Shown here piece after piece: positions 17,011 to 25,414 of a stretch of DNA of 64,000 nt. This DNA comes from SIG307 sp964545045 (GTDB lineage Bacteria > Bacillota > Clostridia > Lachnospirales > Lachnospiraceae). The DNA is taken from positions 1 to 64,000 of the forward strand of contig CAZJEN010000017.1 in the NCBI GenBank assembly GCA_964545045.1. Direction: 5' to 3'. A program made the translations under genes and the position numbers. The notes under the pieces are model-generated. The model saw only the letters and a program-made list of their open reading frames with translations, had not been told where the DNA came from and did not search any database. Positions within the stretch are counted from its first letter, which is position 1, and each line of letters begins with the position of its first letter.

Positions 17011-17457
17011 TTACACCTCTTTCTGATTTAAACGTTCATTAATTTCCTTTACATCCCGGCTACACAGCTTATACTGAATCCCCCAACAAATACCGTAGGT
17101 CACCACAATGCTGGCCAGACAGGAAATCATAGACGCCAGATACTTATGAAAGCCCCACAAATAGCAGGCCGTCGGAATCCACACCGCCAGCATCACCAAA
17201 AGAAACAGCACACTCTGCCATAACAGCCCCGGACGCTTTAATTCAAACAAAATCGTTCCTGCCGACGTCACACCGCTCATCACGCCCACCAGCAACAGCT
17301 GCACGCAAAAAGCAATTACATCATTTTCAAACCCTTCCGCAAACTCCGGCAACAGAACAACATTCCCGGTAAGCTTCATCACAACCAACTGTACCACCAT
17401 TGTAATGGCAACAGAATAACAAAACCCGTTCACAAACCGAATCAGAATATTTTTCAT
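17011..17457 (-). CDS. DUF3021 membrane protein
   Basis: Small membrane protein of 148 residues with four hydrophobic segments, a short basic N terminus (MKNILIRFVNGF) and a cytoplasmic charged tail (SRDVKEINERLNQKEV). DUF3021 proteins are regularly encoded next to a LytTR regulator. They are thought to hold or control that regulator at the membrane, though this has been tested in only a few cases. It lies between the LytTR gene and the ABC genes. Confidence 0.8.
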   Translation of the reverse strand: MKNILIRFVNGFCYSVAITMVVQLVVMKLTGNVVLLPEFAEGFENDVIAFCVQLLLVGVMSGVTSAGTILFELKRPGLLWQSVLFLLVMLAVWIPTACYLWGFHKYLASMISCLASIVVTYGICWGIQYKLCSRDVKEINERLNQKEV

Positions 17458-17466
17458 AAGGCCCTC

Positions 17467-17904
17467 CTAACACAACACTTCCTTGATTTTTCGCACGAAT
17501 CTTCTGGATACATAGGTCACGTCTCCGTTTTTCATCCGCACCTGTATGGTCCCGGCATAGCTCATATCCAGCTTCTCAATCTGCTGCACGTTTACCAGCT
17601 CCGAATTGGAAATCCGCACAAACTTCTGCTCACGAAGCTGCTCCTCCAGCACGTACAGCCTGTCCTTTACCTCATAGCACTCCGCTGCAGTCCTTGCAAA
17701 CACCTTCTTATTCTCCGAATAAATCCGGATAATCCGTGCCGGCGCAAGAAGCTCCGATTCCTGCCCACGGTAGCCCACAATCCGCAACTCCAGTAGTTTT
17801 TCTATGGCCTCATAAAGCTCCGTCACCTCCCGGTTCTTCTCTTTTACACAAAGGTGAACCTCCGGCTCCGGATACTTATCCCCAATGATATACTTAATTT
17901 TCAT
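17467..17904 (-). CDS. LytTR-family DNA-binding regulator
   Basis: One-component regulator of 145 residues. The C-terminal LytTR domain is evident in LYVLEEQLREQKFVRISNSE, LVNVQQIEKLDM and DVTYVSRRFVRKIKEVL. The N-terminal part has no receiver domain. AAGGAG before the ATG at 17904 sets the start; the longer frame lacks a ribosome site. First gene of the operon with DUF3021 and the ABC exporter, which it probably autoregulates together with them. Confidence 0.9.
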   Translation of the reverse strand: MKIKYIIGDKYPEPEVHLCVKEKNREVTELYEAIEKLLELRIVGYRGQESELLAPARIIRIYSENKKVFARTAAECYEVKDRLYVLEEQLREQKFVRISNSELVNVQQIEKLDMSYAGTIQVRMKNGDVTYVSRRFVRKIKEVLC

Positions 17905-18022
17905 AACGTCTCCTTCAAGTGCACTGTCAGTAACTGATTTGATTATAAGTCTTCCCGGAAAGAAAAGCAATTCATTCCGGACGGACGGTCGTTTTGTGAT
18001 GACAGGTGGCAAAAATAAAAAA

Positions 18023-18329
18023 GTCGGTCTCTTATATTTTCTTTTATATTATTATGAATACAGCCGACGTCCTTCGCATTATTCTCTTTGAACTTTACGC
18101 AGGATAGTAGACTTTCTTATTACTTCGATAGTTCGTCAGCAACGCACGGACAGGAGGTCCGGGCGAGCCCGCCATAAGGCATGGATGCCGCATCAGGGCG
18201 GTTGCGTCACTTATTCAAACATTTTCCCGAAGTAATTAGAAAGCCTCTATCCGGAGTACGAGAAAAGAGGATAATGCGAAGGACGTCGGCTGATTCATCT
18301 CTTTCATGAAGAAAATATAAGAGACCGAC
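18023..18329. repeat. Fold-back structured element, copy C
   Basis: Outer arms pair perfectly over 21 bp (18023-18043 with 18309-18329) and a second perfect 22-bp arm pairs 18061-18082 with 18271-18292. The core is 18102-18252. Its closing stem reads ACTTCG/CGAAGT where other copies have ACTCCG/CGGAGT, and GGATAG/CTATCC where others have GGATAT/ATATCC, both compensatory. The first internal hairpin is 18143-18165 with loop AGGAG. It fills the gap between thiC and the LytTR gene. Confidence 0.87.
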
Positions 18330-18334
18330 ATATT

Positions 18335-19639
18335 TTACAGAATATCAATGTACTCTCCGTTCAGTGCCTTGTTCATGCTTCTGACGGCGCAGAACTTTCC
18401 GCACATGGAACAGCTGTCTTCGTGTTCCGGTGCACGGCTGTCACGAATTGCTTTGGCAGTTTCCGGATCGATGGAACATTCCCACTGCTTCTCCCAGTCG
18501 AATGTTCTTCTGGCATCCGCCATTGCATCGTCCGCATCTCTTGCATGAGGTACCTTCTTTGCAATATCCGCAGCGTGGGCGGCGATTCGGGACGCGATAA
18601 TGCCCTGCTTTACATCCTCTACATTCGGAAGAGCCAAATGCTCCGCAGGCGTTACATAGCAGAGGAATGCTGCGCCGGAGGCCGCTGCGATGGCACCTCC
18701 GATGGCAGAGGTGATGTGGTCATATCCCGGAGCAATATCCGTAACGATAGGACCGAGTACATAGAAAGGCGCGCCCATACAGATGGTCTGCTGCAGCTTC
18801 ATATTAGCTTCGATCTGATCCAGCGGCATATGTCCCGGACCTTCCACCATGACCTGTACGTCCTTCGCCCAGGCACGCTTCGTCAGCTCTCCGAGTCGAA
18901 CCAGCTCCTCAATCTGGCATACATCACTTGCATCCGCAAGACAGCCCGGACGACATGCGTCACCGAGAGAGACGGTCACATCATACTCACGGCAGATATC
19001 CAAAATCTCATCGTAATACTCGTAAAACGGATTCTCCTCACCGGTCATACTCATCCATGCAAACACCAGAGAGCCGCCACGGGAAACGATATTCATTTTC
19101 CGGTTGTGCTTACGAATCTGTTCTATGGTCTTGCGGGTAATGCCGCAATGAAGCGTTACAAAGTCTACGCCATCCTGCGCATGTAAACGAACTACATCAA
19201 TAAAGTCCTTTGCGGTAAGGGTCGCAAGATCTCTTTGATAGTGAATCACACTGTCATAAACCGGCACCGTACCGATCATAGCCGGACACTCTGCGGTCAG
19301 CTTCCGGCGGAAGGGCTGGGTGTTTCCGTGGCTTGACAAGTCCATAATCGCCTCTGCCCCCATATCGACTGCTGCCATAACCTTTTGCATTTCAATGTCA
19401 TAATCCTTACAGTCACGGGAAACACCGAGATTGACGTTAATCTTGGTGCGAAGCATCGAGCCGACACCGTTGGGGTCAATGCAGGTATGTAACTTATTGG
19501 CACAGATGGCCACTTGTCCTTTGGCAACAAGGTCACGGATTTCTTCGTCGGTTCTGTATTCCTTTGCGGCAACCGCCTTCATTTCAGGGGTAATGATACC
19601 ACGCTTTGCGGCATCCATTTGGGTTGTGTAATTTCTCAT
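18335..19639 (-). CDS. thiC: Phosphomethylpyrimidine synthase
   Basis: Radical SAM enzyme of 434 residues converting aminoimidazole ribotide to hydroxymethylpyrimidine phosphate, the pyrimidine half of thiamine. The unusual C-terminal cluster motif is intact: CSMCGKFC, which is CxxCxxxxC. Other hallmarks are GVSRDCKDYD, MVEGPGHMPLDQIE and GPIVTDIAPGYDHI. Length matches the short bacterial/archaeal form. It is the last gene of the thi operon, 22 bp after thiD; copy C of the fold-back element lies right after it. Confidence 0.98.
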   Translation of the reverse strand: MRNYTTQMDAAKRGIITPEMKAVAAKEYRTDEEIRDLVAKGQVAICANKLHTCIDPNGVGSMLRTKINVNLGVSRDCKDYDIEMQKVMAAVDMGAEAIMDLSSHGNTQPFRRKLTAECPAMIGTVPVYDSVIHYQRDLATLTAKDFIDVVRLHAQDGVDFVTLHCGITRKTIEQIRKHNRKMNIVSRGGSLVFAWMSMTGEENPFYEYYDEILDICREYDVTVSLGDACRPGCLADASDVCQIEELVRLGELTKRAWAKDVQVMVEGPGHMPLDQIEANMKLQQTICMGAPFYVLGPIVTDIAPGYDHITSAIGGAIAAASGAAFLCYVTPAEHLALPNVEDVKQGIIASRIAAHAADIAKKVPHARDADDAMADARRTFDWEKQWECSIDPETAKAIRDSRAPEHEDSCSMCGKFCAVRSMNKALNGEYIDIL

Positions 19640-19661
19640 TTTCCAGTTTCCTTTCAGTCTG

Positions 19662-20471
19662 TTACTTTTCCTCAGCGAAGCGGGAATTCAAATCAAAATT
19701 ATGTTGCATAGGTCCCGAACCCTTACCTAAATCAAGCTGTGCATCCAGTGCTTCGGAGATATAGTCCTTTGCTCTTTGAACAGAATCGGCAAGTGTAAAT
19801 CCCTTGGCGAGATTGGAAGCAATTGCACTGGACAGTGTACATCCGGTACCGTGGGTGTTCGGGTTATCAATTCGTTTCCCCGCAAACCACTGCATCATAC
19901 CCTTCGAATACAGCAAATCGTTAGCATCACTTACACTATGGCCGCCCTTGAGCAGAACGGAACAGTTATAGGTATCACCGATTGTTTTTGCGGCTTTCTC
20001 CATGTCCTCCTTACTGTCAACGGACATGCCGGAGAGAATCTGTGCTTCCGGAATGTTCGGTGTAACGAGTACCGCCATGGGAAGGAGCTCATCGATAAGT
20101 GTCTTCACCGCATCGGTCTTCATCAGAGAAGACCCACTGGTGGCCACCATAACCGGATCCACTACAATATTCGTTGCCTTATGGTATCTCAGTCTGTCCG
20201 CAATGACACGGATAAGCTCACTCGAAGAAACCATACCGATTTTGACAGCATCCGGGAATATATCCTCAAAGACAGCGTCAATCTGTTGTTTTAAAAATTC
20301 CGGAGTGGATTCCTGAATTGCTCTTACCCCGGTTGTGTTCTGCGCCGTAAGTGCGGTAACGGCACTCATGGCATACACTCCGTTCATGGTCATGGTTTTC
20401 AAATCAGCCTGAATTCCGGCACCTCCGCTACTGTCACTTCCTGCAATGGTCAATACTGTCCTCATTTTCAT
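19662..20471 (-). CDS. thiD: Hydroxymethylpyrimidine/phosphomethylpyrimidine kinase
   Basis: Phosphorylates HMP and HMP-phosphate to the pyrophosphate used by ThiE. The 269-residue protein opens with the family motif VLTIAGSDSSGGAGIQAD and has NTHGTGCTLSSAIA with the anion-hole and catalytic Cys region. The frame extends upstream through thiE, but ATG at 20471 overlaps the thiE stop as ATGA, with AAGGAGG upstream, indicating coupled translation. Confidence 0.97.
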   Translation of the reverse strand: MKMRTVLTIAGSDSSGGAGIQADLKTMTMNGVYAMSAVTALTAQNTTGVRAIQESTPEFLKQQIDAVFEDIFPDAVKIGMVSSSELIRVIADRLRYHKATNIVVDPVMVATSGSSLMKTDAVKTLIDELLPMAVLVTPNIPEAQILSGMSVDSKEDMEKAAKTIGDTYNCSVLLKGGHSVSDANDLLYSKGMMQWFAGKRIDNPNTHGTGCTLSSAIASNLAKGFTLADSVQRAKDYISEALDAQLDLGKGSGPMQHNFDLNSRFAEEK

Positions 20472-21094
20472 AGTTTTCCGTACGCCTCCTTCAATTCTTC
20501 CGCCGCAGTCTTTGGATCGTCCGCTTTCATAATCGCAGAAACAGCACAAATTCCGGCAATCGGAATCCCCGCAAGTACGTCAATATTATTTTTATTCAGC
20601 CCACCGATTGCATTCACCGGAATCGGCACCGCCTTACAAATGTCACGTAACGTATCCGTGGATGTCAAAACGGTCTTCACCTTCGTAGTGGTAGGATAAA
20701 TTGCTCCTACACCGAGGTAATCCGCGCCCTGTTCATACGCTTCTTTTGCCCACGGAACGGTCTTTGCGGTTGCACCGACAATCTTGTCCTTTCCCATCAA
20801 TTTACGTGCTGTGGCAACCGGCATATCACTTGCTCCCACATGAACCCCTTCCGCGTCAACAGCAAGTGCCACGTCCACGCGGTCGTCAATAATTAACGGT
20901 ACGTTATATCTCTTTGTAAGTTCATGCACTTTTTCCGCAAGCTCGATATACTCTCTGGTAGATTTTTCCTTTTCACGAAGCTGGAGAAGGGTTACACCGC
21001 CTAAAAGCGCCTGTTCCACACGGTACAGAAACTCTTCTTCACTGTAATTCGTGCTGTCGGTGATAAAATATAAACCCGAATCAAATTTTCTCAT
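20468..21094 (-). CDS. thiE: Thiamine-phosphate synthase
   Basis: Joins HMP pyrophosphate with thiazole phosphate to give thiamine phosphate. The 208-residue TIM barrel shows LQLREKEKSTREYIELA, LIIDDRVDVALAVDAEGVHV and YLGVGAIYPTTTKVKT, all typical. It lies 9 bp after thiH and overlaps thiD by 4 bp. Confidence 0.97.
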   Translation of the reverse strand: MRKFDSGLYFITDSTNYSEEEFLYRVEQALLGGVTLLQLREKEKSTREYIELAEKVHELTKRYNVPLIIDDRVDVALAVDAEGVHVGASDMPVATARKLMGKDKIVGATAKTVPWAKEAYEQGADYLGVGAIYPTTTKVKTVLTSTDTLRDICKAVPIPVNAIGGLNKNNIDVLAGIPIAGICAVSAIMKADDPKTAAEELKEAYGKL

Positions 21095-21103
21095 ATCCTT
21101 ACC

Positions 21104-22357
21104 TCACACATAAACATAATCATTGAGTACCGGTTGCAAGCCTTCCCCGGACATATCCTTGTACATCGCCTCAAAGCTGCGGTTGTCATCAATCTCAAAC
21201 TGCTCATCGCCCTTGGCACAGTCCTCTTCCTTGCCGGTGTATTTACTTTCGTGGTCACCGATTCCGGTAGATACCCCTGCCGAAACCTTGGTAGCTGCAA
21301 TTTTTACGATGCCGTTCCGGAACTCCGCACTTTCACGGGACGATACGGTAATCCCCACAAACGGAAGGAAAATACGATAGGCACAAAGAATCTGGCAGAG
21401 CTGCTTTTCTCCCACATCCAGCGGATTAATCTTATCATTATTGACAATCGGACGCAGTCTCGGACAAGACAGCGACATCTCTGCATGGGGATATTTACGC
21501 TGCAAATAATACACATGAAGTGCACTTGCCAGCGCATCCTTTCTGAAATCGGACAAGCCCAAAAGAGCAGAGAACGCCACACCGCGCATGCCCCCCCTGA
21601 GTGCCCGCTCCTGTGCATCAAAGCGGTACGGCCAAACACGCTTATGTCCCAGCAGATGAAGGGTCTCATATTTGTCGGCATCATAGGTTTCCTGAAATAC
21701 GGTCACATAGTCAGCTCCGCACTCATGAAGATAGCGATACTCGTCGGTGTTCACCGGATAGATTTCCAATCCCACCATACGGAAATACTTTCTTGCCAGT
21801 TTGCAGGCCTCGCCGATATATTCCACGTTACTCTGTCCACGACTCTCTCCGGTCAAAATCAATATTTCCTCCATGCCGGAATCGGCAATGACCTTCATCT
21901 CATGCTCAATCTGCTCCGGATTCAGTTTCATGCGGTTGATATGGTTATAGCAATTGAATCCGCAGTATACACAATAGTTTTCGCAGTAATTCGCAATGTA
22001 TAAAGGAGTAAAGAGATATACCGTATTCCCGAAATGCTTGCTTGTCTCCATCCGCGCCCTCTGCGCCATTTCTTCCAAAAAAGGCTCTGCCGCAGGAGAC
22101 AGAAGTGCCTTGAAATCCTCAACGGAACAGGTTTCATGGTCAAGCGCCGCCCGCACATCACGGGCTGTGTAAACCGAATAGTCAAAGGAATTCATCTGCG
22201 ACATCACCTGGTTACAAACATCGGATTCGATCATTTCCATGCCCGGTAAGTATTCCATATGGTTTTTGCGGCTGGCCGGTTCATTCTCCAACCGATGCTT
22301 TTTCTCAAGAGCAGCCGGTGACAGATGCTCGGAGTCTACAAAAAATTGATTTTCCAT
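21104..22357 (-). CDS. thiH: 2-iminoacetate synthase (tyrosine lyase)
   Basis: Radical SAM enzyme of 417 residues that cleaves tyrosine to dehydroglycine for thiazole formation. The cluster motif is CENYCVYCGFNC (CxxxCxxC). Use of ThiH instead of the oxygen-requiring glycine oxidase ThiO is expected in an anaerobe. Later motifs SFPDR-like region MSLSCPRLRPI and the C-terminal CxxG region are seen. It sits 12 bp after thiG. Confidence 0.96.
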   Translation of the reverse strand: MENQFFVDSEHLSPAALEKKHRLENEPASRKNHMEYLPGMEMIESDVCNQVMSQMNSFDYSVYTARDVRAALDHETCSVEDFKALLSPAAEPFLEEMAQRARMETSKHFGNTVYLFTPLYIANYCENYCVYCGFNCYNHINRMKLNPEQIEHEMKVIADSGMEEILILTGESRGQSNVEYIGEACKLARKYFRMVGLEIYPVNTDEYRYLHECGADYVTVFQETYDADKYETLHLLGHKRVWPYRFDAQERALRGGMRGVAFSALLGLSDFRKDALASALHVYYLQRKYPHAEMSLSCPRLRPIVNNDKINPLDVGEKQLCQILCAYRIFLPFVGITVSSRESAEFRNGIVKIAATKVSAGVSTGIGDHESKYTGKEEDCAKGDEQFEIDDNRSFEAMYKDMSGEGLQPVLNDYVYV

Positions 22358-22369
22358 AAGCCCGACTCC

Positions 22370-23143
22370 TTAATCCCGCAGAAATCCGGTCAGCGGATCG
22401 GAAGCAGAAGCTCCGCGGGTCAGTACCCGACCCAATCCGGAAAGATACGCTTTACGTCCTGCTTCGATTGCCTGCCGGAAGGCAGATGCCATCATAGGTA
22501 AATCACCGGCAGTTGCAAGGGCGGTGTTTGCCATAATAGCCGCAGCACCCATTTCCATTGCTTCACAAGCCTGAGACGGTCTGCCGATGCCCGCATCCAC
22601 AACAATCGGCAAGTCGATTTCGTCGATAAGAATCTGGATAAACTCCTTGGTTGCAAGCCCCTTATTAGAACCGATAGGAGATGCCAACGGCATAATGGTA
22701 GCCGCTCCCGCATTCACCATATCCCGGGCAGCATTCAAATCGGGATACATATACGGCATAACCACAAAGCCTTCCTTTGCAAGGATTTCGGTTGCTTTGA
22801 TGGTCTCCTGATTGTCAGGAAGTAAGTACTTGGTATCACGCATAATTTCTACTTTCACAAAGTTTCCGCAGCCCAATTCTCTGGCAAGGCGGGCAATACG
22901 AACCGCCTCCTCCGCGTTTCTCGCACCGGAGGTGTTTGGAAGCAGCGTGACTCCTTCCGGAATATAGTCTAAAATATTCTCCTGTTCCTTCGTATTAGCT
23001 CTGCGTACTGCAAGTGTAATAATTTCTGCACCGGCATCTTTTACAGCCGCTTCAATGAGCTTCATAGAATACTTGCCGGAGCCTAAAATAAAACGTGAAT
23101 TAAATTCGTGCCCGCCGATGATTAATTTGTCTTTGTTTTCCAT
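22370..23143 (-). CDS. thiG: Thiazole synthase
   Basis: Combines dehydroglycine, deoxyxylulose phosphate and ThiS-thiocarboxylate into thiazole phosphate. The 257-residue TIM barrel begins with the family motif FNSRFILGSGKYS. The Schiff-base lysine lies in FVKVEIMRD and the phosphate site in PIVVDAGIGRPSQACEAMEM. It follows thiF by 16 bp. Confidence 0.97.
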   Translation of the reverse strand: MENKDKLIIGGHEFNSRFILGSGKYSMKLIEAAVKDAGAEIITLAVRRANTKEQENILDYIPEGVTLLPNTSGARNAEEAVRIARLARELGCGNFVKVEIMRDTKYLLPDNQETIKATEILAKEGFVVMPYMYPDLNAARDMVNAGAATIMPLASPIGSNKGLATKEFIQILIDEIDLPIVVDAGIGRPSQACEAMEMGAAAIMANTALATAGDLPMMASAFRQAIEAGRKAYLSGLGRVLTRGASASDPLTGFLRD

Positions 23144-23159
23144 ACTTTGTCCTTCTTTC

Positions 23160-23795
23160 TTATACTTCGTATTCGCCTGCGAGAATCCGCAGGACCGTTT
23201 GTGCCTGATGTGCGGCGCAAAGCATCACCCTTGGTGCAACCAGTCCGATGGTGCCTGCTACATCATTGACTTCATCGCCGCAAAGATAAAATCGTTTCCC
23301 GATTTTTCTCGTCCTGATGATATTTGGAGTATCTATCCCTGCCATACCGGACGCCGCAACCAGAAAACAATCGGGCAACTGCTCTAACACACCGTTTACC
23401 AGCATTGCTTTGGCTTCTACATTGTCCAAGGCTTCGCAGATAATATCCGCCTCATTCAATAAATCCGCAATATTATCCTCTGTAAGCTTCGCCGTAACGG
23501 TTTTGATGTCCGTGTAAGGTGCAGTCTCCAAAAGATTGGCCGCAAGGGCCTCTGTCTTGTATTGACCGATCTGGCTTGCCTTATATTGCTGGCGGTGAAG
23601 ATTTGTAATATCCACTTTGTCAAAATCAATCAACAGCAGTTTCCCGACACCGGCTCTCGCCAATGCAATCGCAATATTGGAGCCTAGACCACCCAAGCCG
23701 CATACAGCGACCGTTGCGGATGAAAAACGCCTGTGAAGTTCGATTCCGTGACGAGCTATCAGCGCCTCCATCCATTCCTTCTCTGACGGAATCAA
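23160..23795 (-). CDS. thiF: ThiS adenylyltransferase
   Basis: E1-like enzyme of 211 residues that adenylates the C-terminal glycine of ThiS. The nucleotide site is GLGGLGSNIAIALARAG, followed by LLLIDFDKVDITNLHRQQY with the Asp and Arg that contact ATP. It is the short clostridial form: the CxxC zinc-ribbon pairs and C-terminal extension of the E. coli enzyme are not visible. It starts immediately after the thiS stop codon. Confidence 0.93.
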   Translation of the reverse strand: MIPSEKEWMEALIARHGIELHRRFSSATVAVCGLGGLGSNIAIALARAGVGKLLLIDFDKVDITNLHRQQYKASQIGQYKTEALAANLLETAPYTDIKTVTAKLTEDNIADLLNEADIICEALDNVEAKAMLVNGVLEQLPDCFLVAASGMAGIDTPNIIRTRKIGKRFYLCGDEVNDVAGTIGLVAPRVMLCAAHQAQTVLRILAGEYEV

Positions 23796-23990
23796 TCAAC
23801 CACCTCCTACAAAACTGACGATTTCCAAACTATCACCATCTGCCAACACCGTCTCGCCATACTGTGACTTAAACACAATATCGCCGTTGCGTTCCACTGC
23901 GATTCGCTTGGAATCGTAAGTCGTTGCGGTCAGATACTCGGTTATCGTTTTTCCGGCAATGTCAAGTTCCGTACCGTTTACCTTTACCAT
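23796..23990 (-). CDS. thiS: Sulfur carrier protein ThiS
   Basis: Ubiquitin-fold sulfur carrier of 64 residues ending in the required GG (SFVGGG). The ATG at 23990 is preceded by GGGAGGTG; an upstream TTG would place that site inside the gene. First gene of the operon thiS-thiF-thiG-thiH-thiE-thiD-thiC. Confidence 0.95.
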   Translation of the reverse strand: MVKVNGTELDIAGKTITEYLTATTYDSKRIAVERNGDIVFKSQYGETVLADGDSLEIVSFVGGG

Positions 23991-24009
23991 TGTTTCACCT
24001 CCCTTCAAA

Positions 24010-24186
24010 CAAACTTGCTTGCATCGATGACTCTATGCTCACTTTGCCTGCTTTCTTGCGTGCAGGCTGTGCTCTGCACGCCCACACCTCGCGACATTGT
24101 CGCTCGGTCGTGGGCGCGTTCGCATTTCGTCACCGGTTGCAAGCAAGCTTGCAACGATGACTCTATGCTCACTTTACCTGCACGCA
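24010..24186. repeat. Dispersed repeat E, copy 2
   Basis: The leader between the second TPP-riboswitch terminator and thiS contains a 43-bp block (24083-24125) nearly identical to 4572-4614. It is flanked by two direct copies of a 25-bp sequence (24026-24050 and 24156-24180, one mismatch). The block folds as GCGAC/GTCGC enclosed by CCCAC/GTGGG. Open frames across it look like artefacts of the repeat. Confidence 0.8.
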
Positions 24187-24220
24187 AAAAACGGGAAACT
24201 CCGATTTGGTAGTTTCCCGT
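24185..24220 (-). terminator. Riboswitch-controlled terminator 2
   Basis: On the minus strand ACGGGAAACT (complement of 24211-24220) pairs perfectly with AGTTTCCCGT (complement of 24191-24200), followed by six T. It lies about 17 nt after the second TPP aptamer. Confidence 0.93.
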
Positions 24221-24236
24221 AATTCTTACAGAATCT

Positions 24237-24319
24237 TTCCCTACGTTGGCATTATCCAAATCAGGTTCATGGGTCGAAGTTCGATTACTTCCTCTCAGCC
24301 TGTCACACAAGCTCCCCGT
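24237..24319 (-). ncRNA. TPP riboswitch, gene-proximal copy
   Basis: Read on the minus strand it has the THI-box parts in order: GGGGAGCTTG, CAGGCTGAGAGGAAG, GACCC, ATGAACCTGAT, and GGATAATGCCAACGTAGGGA. CTGAGA binds the pyrimidine and the P4-P5 region the pyrophosphate. Its own terminator follows, so TPP binding should stop transcription of the thi operon. Confidence 0.97.
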
Positions 24320-24335
24320 TTATTTAATTGCAAAT

Positions 24336-24372
24336 ACAAAACAGGAGACAACCTATCATGGATGCCTCCTGT
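24336..24372 (-). terminator. Riboswitch-controlled terminator 1
   Basis: Minus-strand ACAGGAG (complement of 24366-24372) pairs with CTCCTGT (complement of 24341-24347), followed by TTTG. It lies between the two TPP aptamers, so each aptamer has its own terminator. Confidence 0.85.
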
Positions 24373-24391
24373 AAAAAATCCTTGTGTATGA

Positions 24392-24477
24392 CTTCCTACG
24401 ACGGCATTATCCGTATCAGGTTAAAGGGTCGAAGTTCGGTTACTTCCTCTCAGCCTGCCATCACAAGCTCCCCTGTT
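24392..24477 (-). ncRNA. TPP riboswitch, promoter-proximal copy
   Basis: Second complete aptamer in series: CAGGGGAGCTTG, CAGGCTGAGAGGAAG, GACCC, AACCTGAT, and GGATAATGCCGTCGTAGGA. It differs from the other copy in its variable arm and loop but keeps all conserved TPP contacts. Tandem TPP riboswitches are known in a few Firmicutes and give a steeper response than one alone. Confidence 0.97.
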
Positions 24478-24490
24478 TTATTTCGTTGTT

Positions 24491-24519
24491 ATTATACACC
24501 CAATCTCATATAATTGCAA
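24491..24519 (-). promoter_or_regulatory. Promoter of the thiamine operon
   Basis: Minus-strand TTGCAA (24514-24519) and TATAAT (complement of 24491-24496) with a 17-bp spacer, just before the first TPP aptamer. Confidence 0.8.
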
Positions 24520-24573
24520 GAAAAAATAAAGCTCTATTATTCGCCATCGAATACACCACGATCAATTGTCCGC

Positions 24574-25302
24574 CTATTTTCCGCAATAAGCCTCTACCGC
24601 TTCGCCGACAAACTCCGCCGTACCGTCCCCGTGCTTATCAATGTTCTTCTTGAAACGTTCATCCAGGACATACATCTGGCCGAGCCCTGCCAAAATCTCC
24701 TTGGTACAATGATAATAATTTTCGGTGATATGCTTCTGCAATGCCTTCACAAGATTTTGTACTTCATCAGATTCAGGCGCTTCCCCGTTTTTCCTGCATG
24801 TGGCAAACTCCGCAAAAATATCATTCATTTCCTCCACAAGACGACTCCACTTCTCTTTGGAATACCCCTTCGTCTTTTCTGCGTGTTCCTTGTATGCGTG
24901 GGTTTGACCCCACTTTTCTTTCGCTTCCGTCTTATATTTTTCAAATTCACTGTTATCAAAAGCTCTCATCACGTTATCTCCTTTCATGGCATCGTCAACG
25001 GCAGAAATCAACCGCTCCAACCTCTCTTTTTTGAGTATAAGCAGTTTTTTCTGCTCCTTTAATGCCTTGCCGGTATCATAATCCGGAGATGACAAAATTT
25101 CCCCAATGCTCTTTAAAGAAAAGTCCAGTTCACGGTAAAAAAGAATCTCTTGCATACGAAGAAGAGAACCTTCGTCGTAAAAACGATATCCCGTATGCTC
25201 GTCAACATAGGCAGGCGTAAGCAAGCCTATTTCATCGTAATAATGGAGAGTGCGCACACTTACACCCGTAAATTCGGCAAATTCTTTAATCTGCAGTTTC
25301 AT
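24574..25302 (-). CDS. MerR-family regulator with TipAS domain
   Basis: Regulator of 242 residues. The N-terminal MerR helix-turn-helix and wing read IKEFAEFTGVSVRTLHYYDE and YRFYDEGSLLRMQEILFYRE. A coiled dimer helix follows (KLLILKKERLERLISAVDD). The C-terminal half resembles the TipAS domain, a helical antibiotic-binding pocket. The start at 25302 is set by GAGGTG; the frame upstream is not used. Its own promoter has a 19-bp spacer, the MerR hallmark, so it likely activates itself when a drug binds. Confidence 0.9.
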   Translation of the reverse strand: MKLQIKEFAEFTGVSVRTLHYYDEIGLLTPAYVDEHTGYRFYDEGSLLRMQEILFYRELDFSLKSIGEILSSPDYDTGKALKEQKKLLILKKERLERLISAVDDAMKGDNVMRAFDNSEFEKYKTEAKEKWGQTHAYKEHAEKTKGYSKEKWSRLVEEMNDIFAEFATCRKNGEAPESDEVQNLVKALQKHITENYYHCTKEILAGLGQMYVLDERFKKNIDKHGDGTAEFVGEAVEAYCGK

Positions 25303-25323
25303 TTTTATCACCTCACACAAGGA

Positions 25324-25354
25324 AGTATACACTATAACGTTACGTGAGAGTCAA
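25324..25354 (-). promoter_or_regulatory. MerR-type promoter with 19-bp spacer
   Basis: Minus-strand TTGACT (complement of 25349-25354) and TATACT (complement of 25324-25329) are 19 bp apart rather than 17. The spacer is an imperfect dyad centred on TAACGTTA with CAC/GTG ends. MerR proteins bind such spacers and twist the DNA to activate. Confidence 0.8.
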
Positions 25355-25381
25355 GAGTGATTTCAAAAAAAGTTAGGAAAT

Positions 25382-25409
25382 GGGGCCGCGCCACTATGGT
25401 ACGACCCCT
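25382..25409 (-). terminator. Weak hairpin after the 517-residue MerR gene
   Basis: GGGGCCGCG and a downstream CGACCCC can pair with an internal C-G core. No strong T-run follows on the minus strand, so termination here is uncertain. Confidence 0.4.
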
Positions 25410-25414
25410 TACAG

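Noticed and set aside
24005..24310. A 101-residue frame across the thi leader
   Set aside because: It reads through repeat E2 and a TPP aptamer, has no ribosome site, and is best explained as chance.
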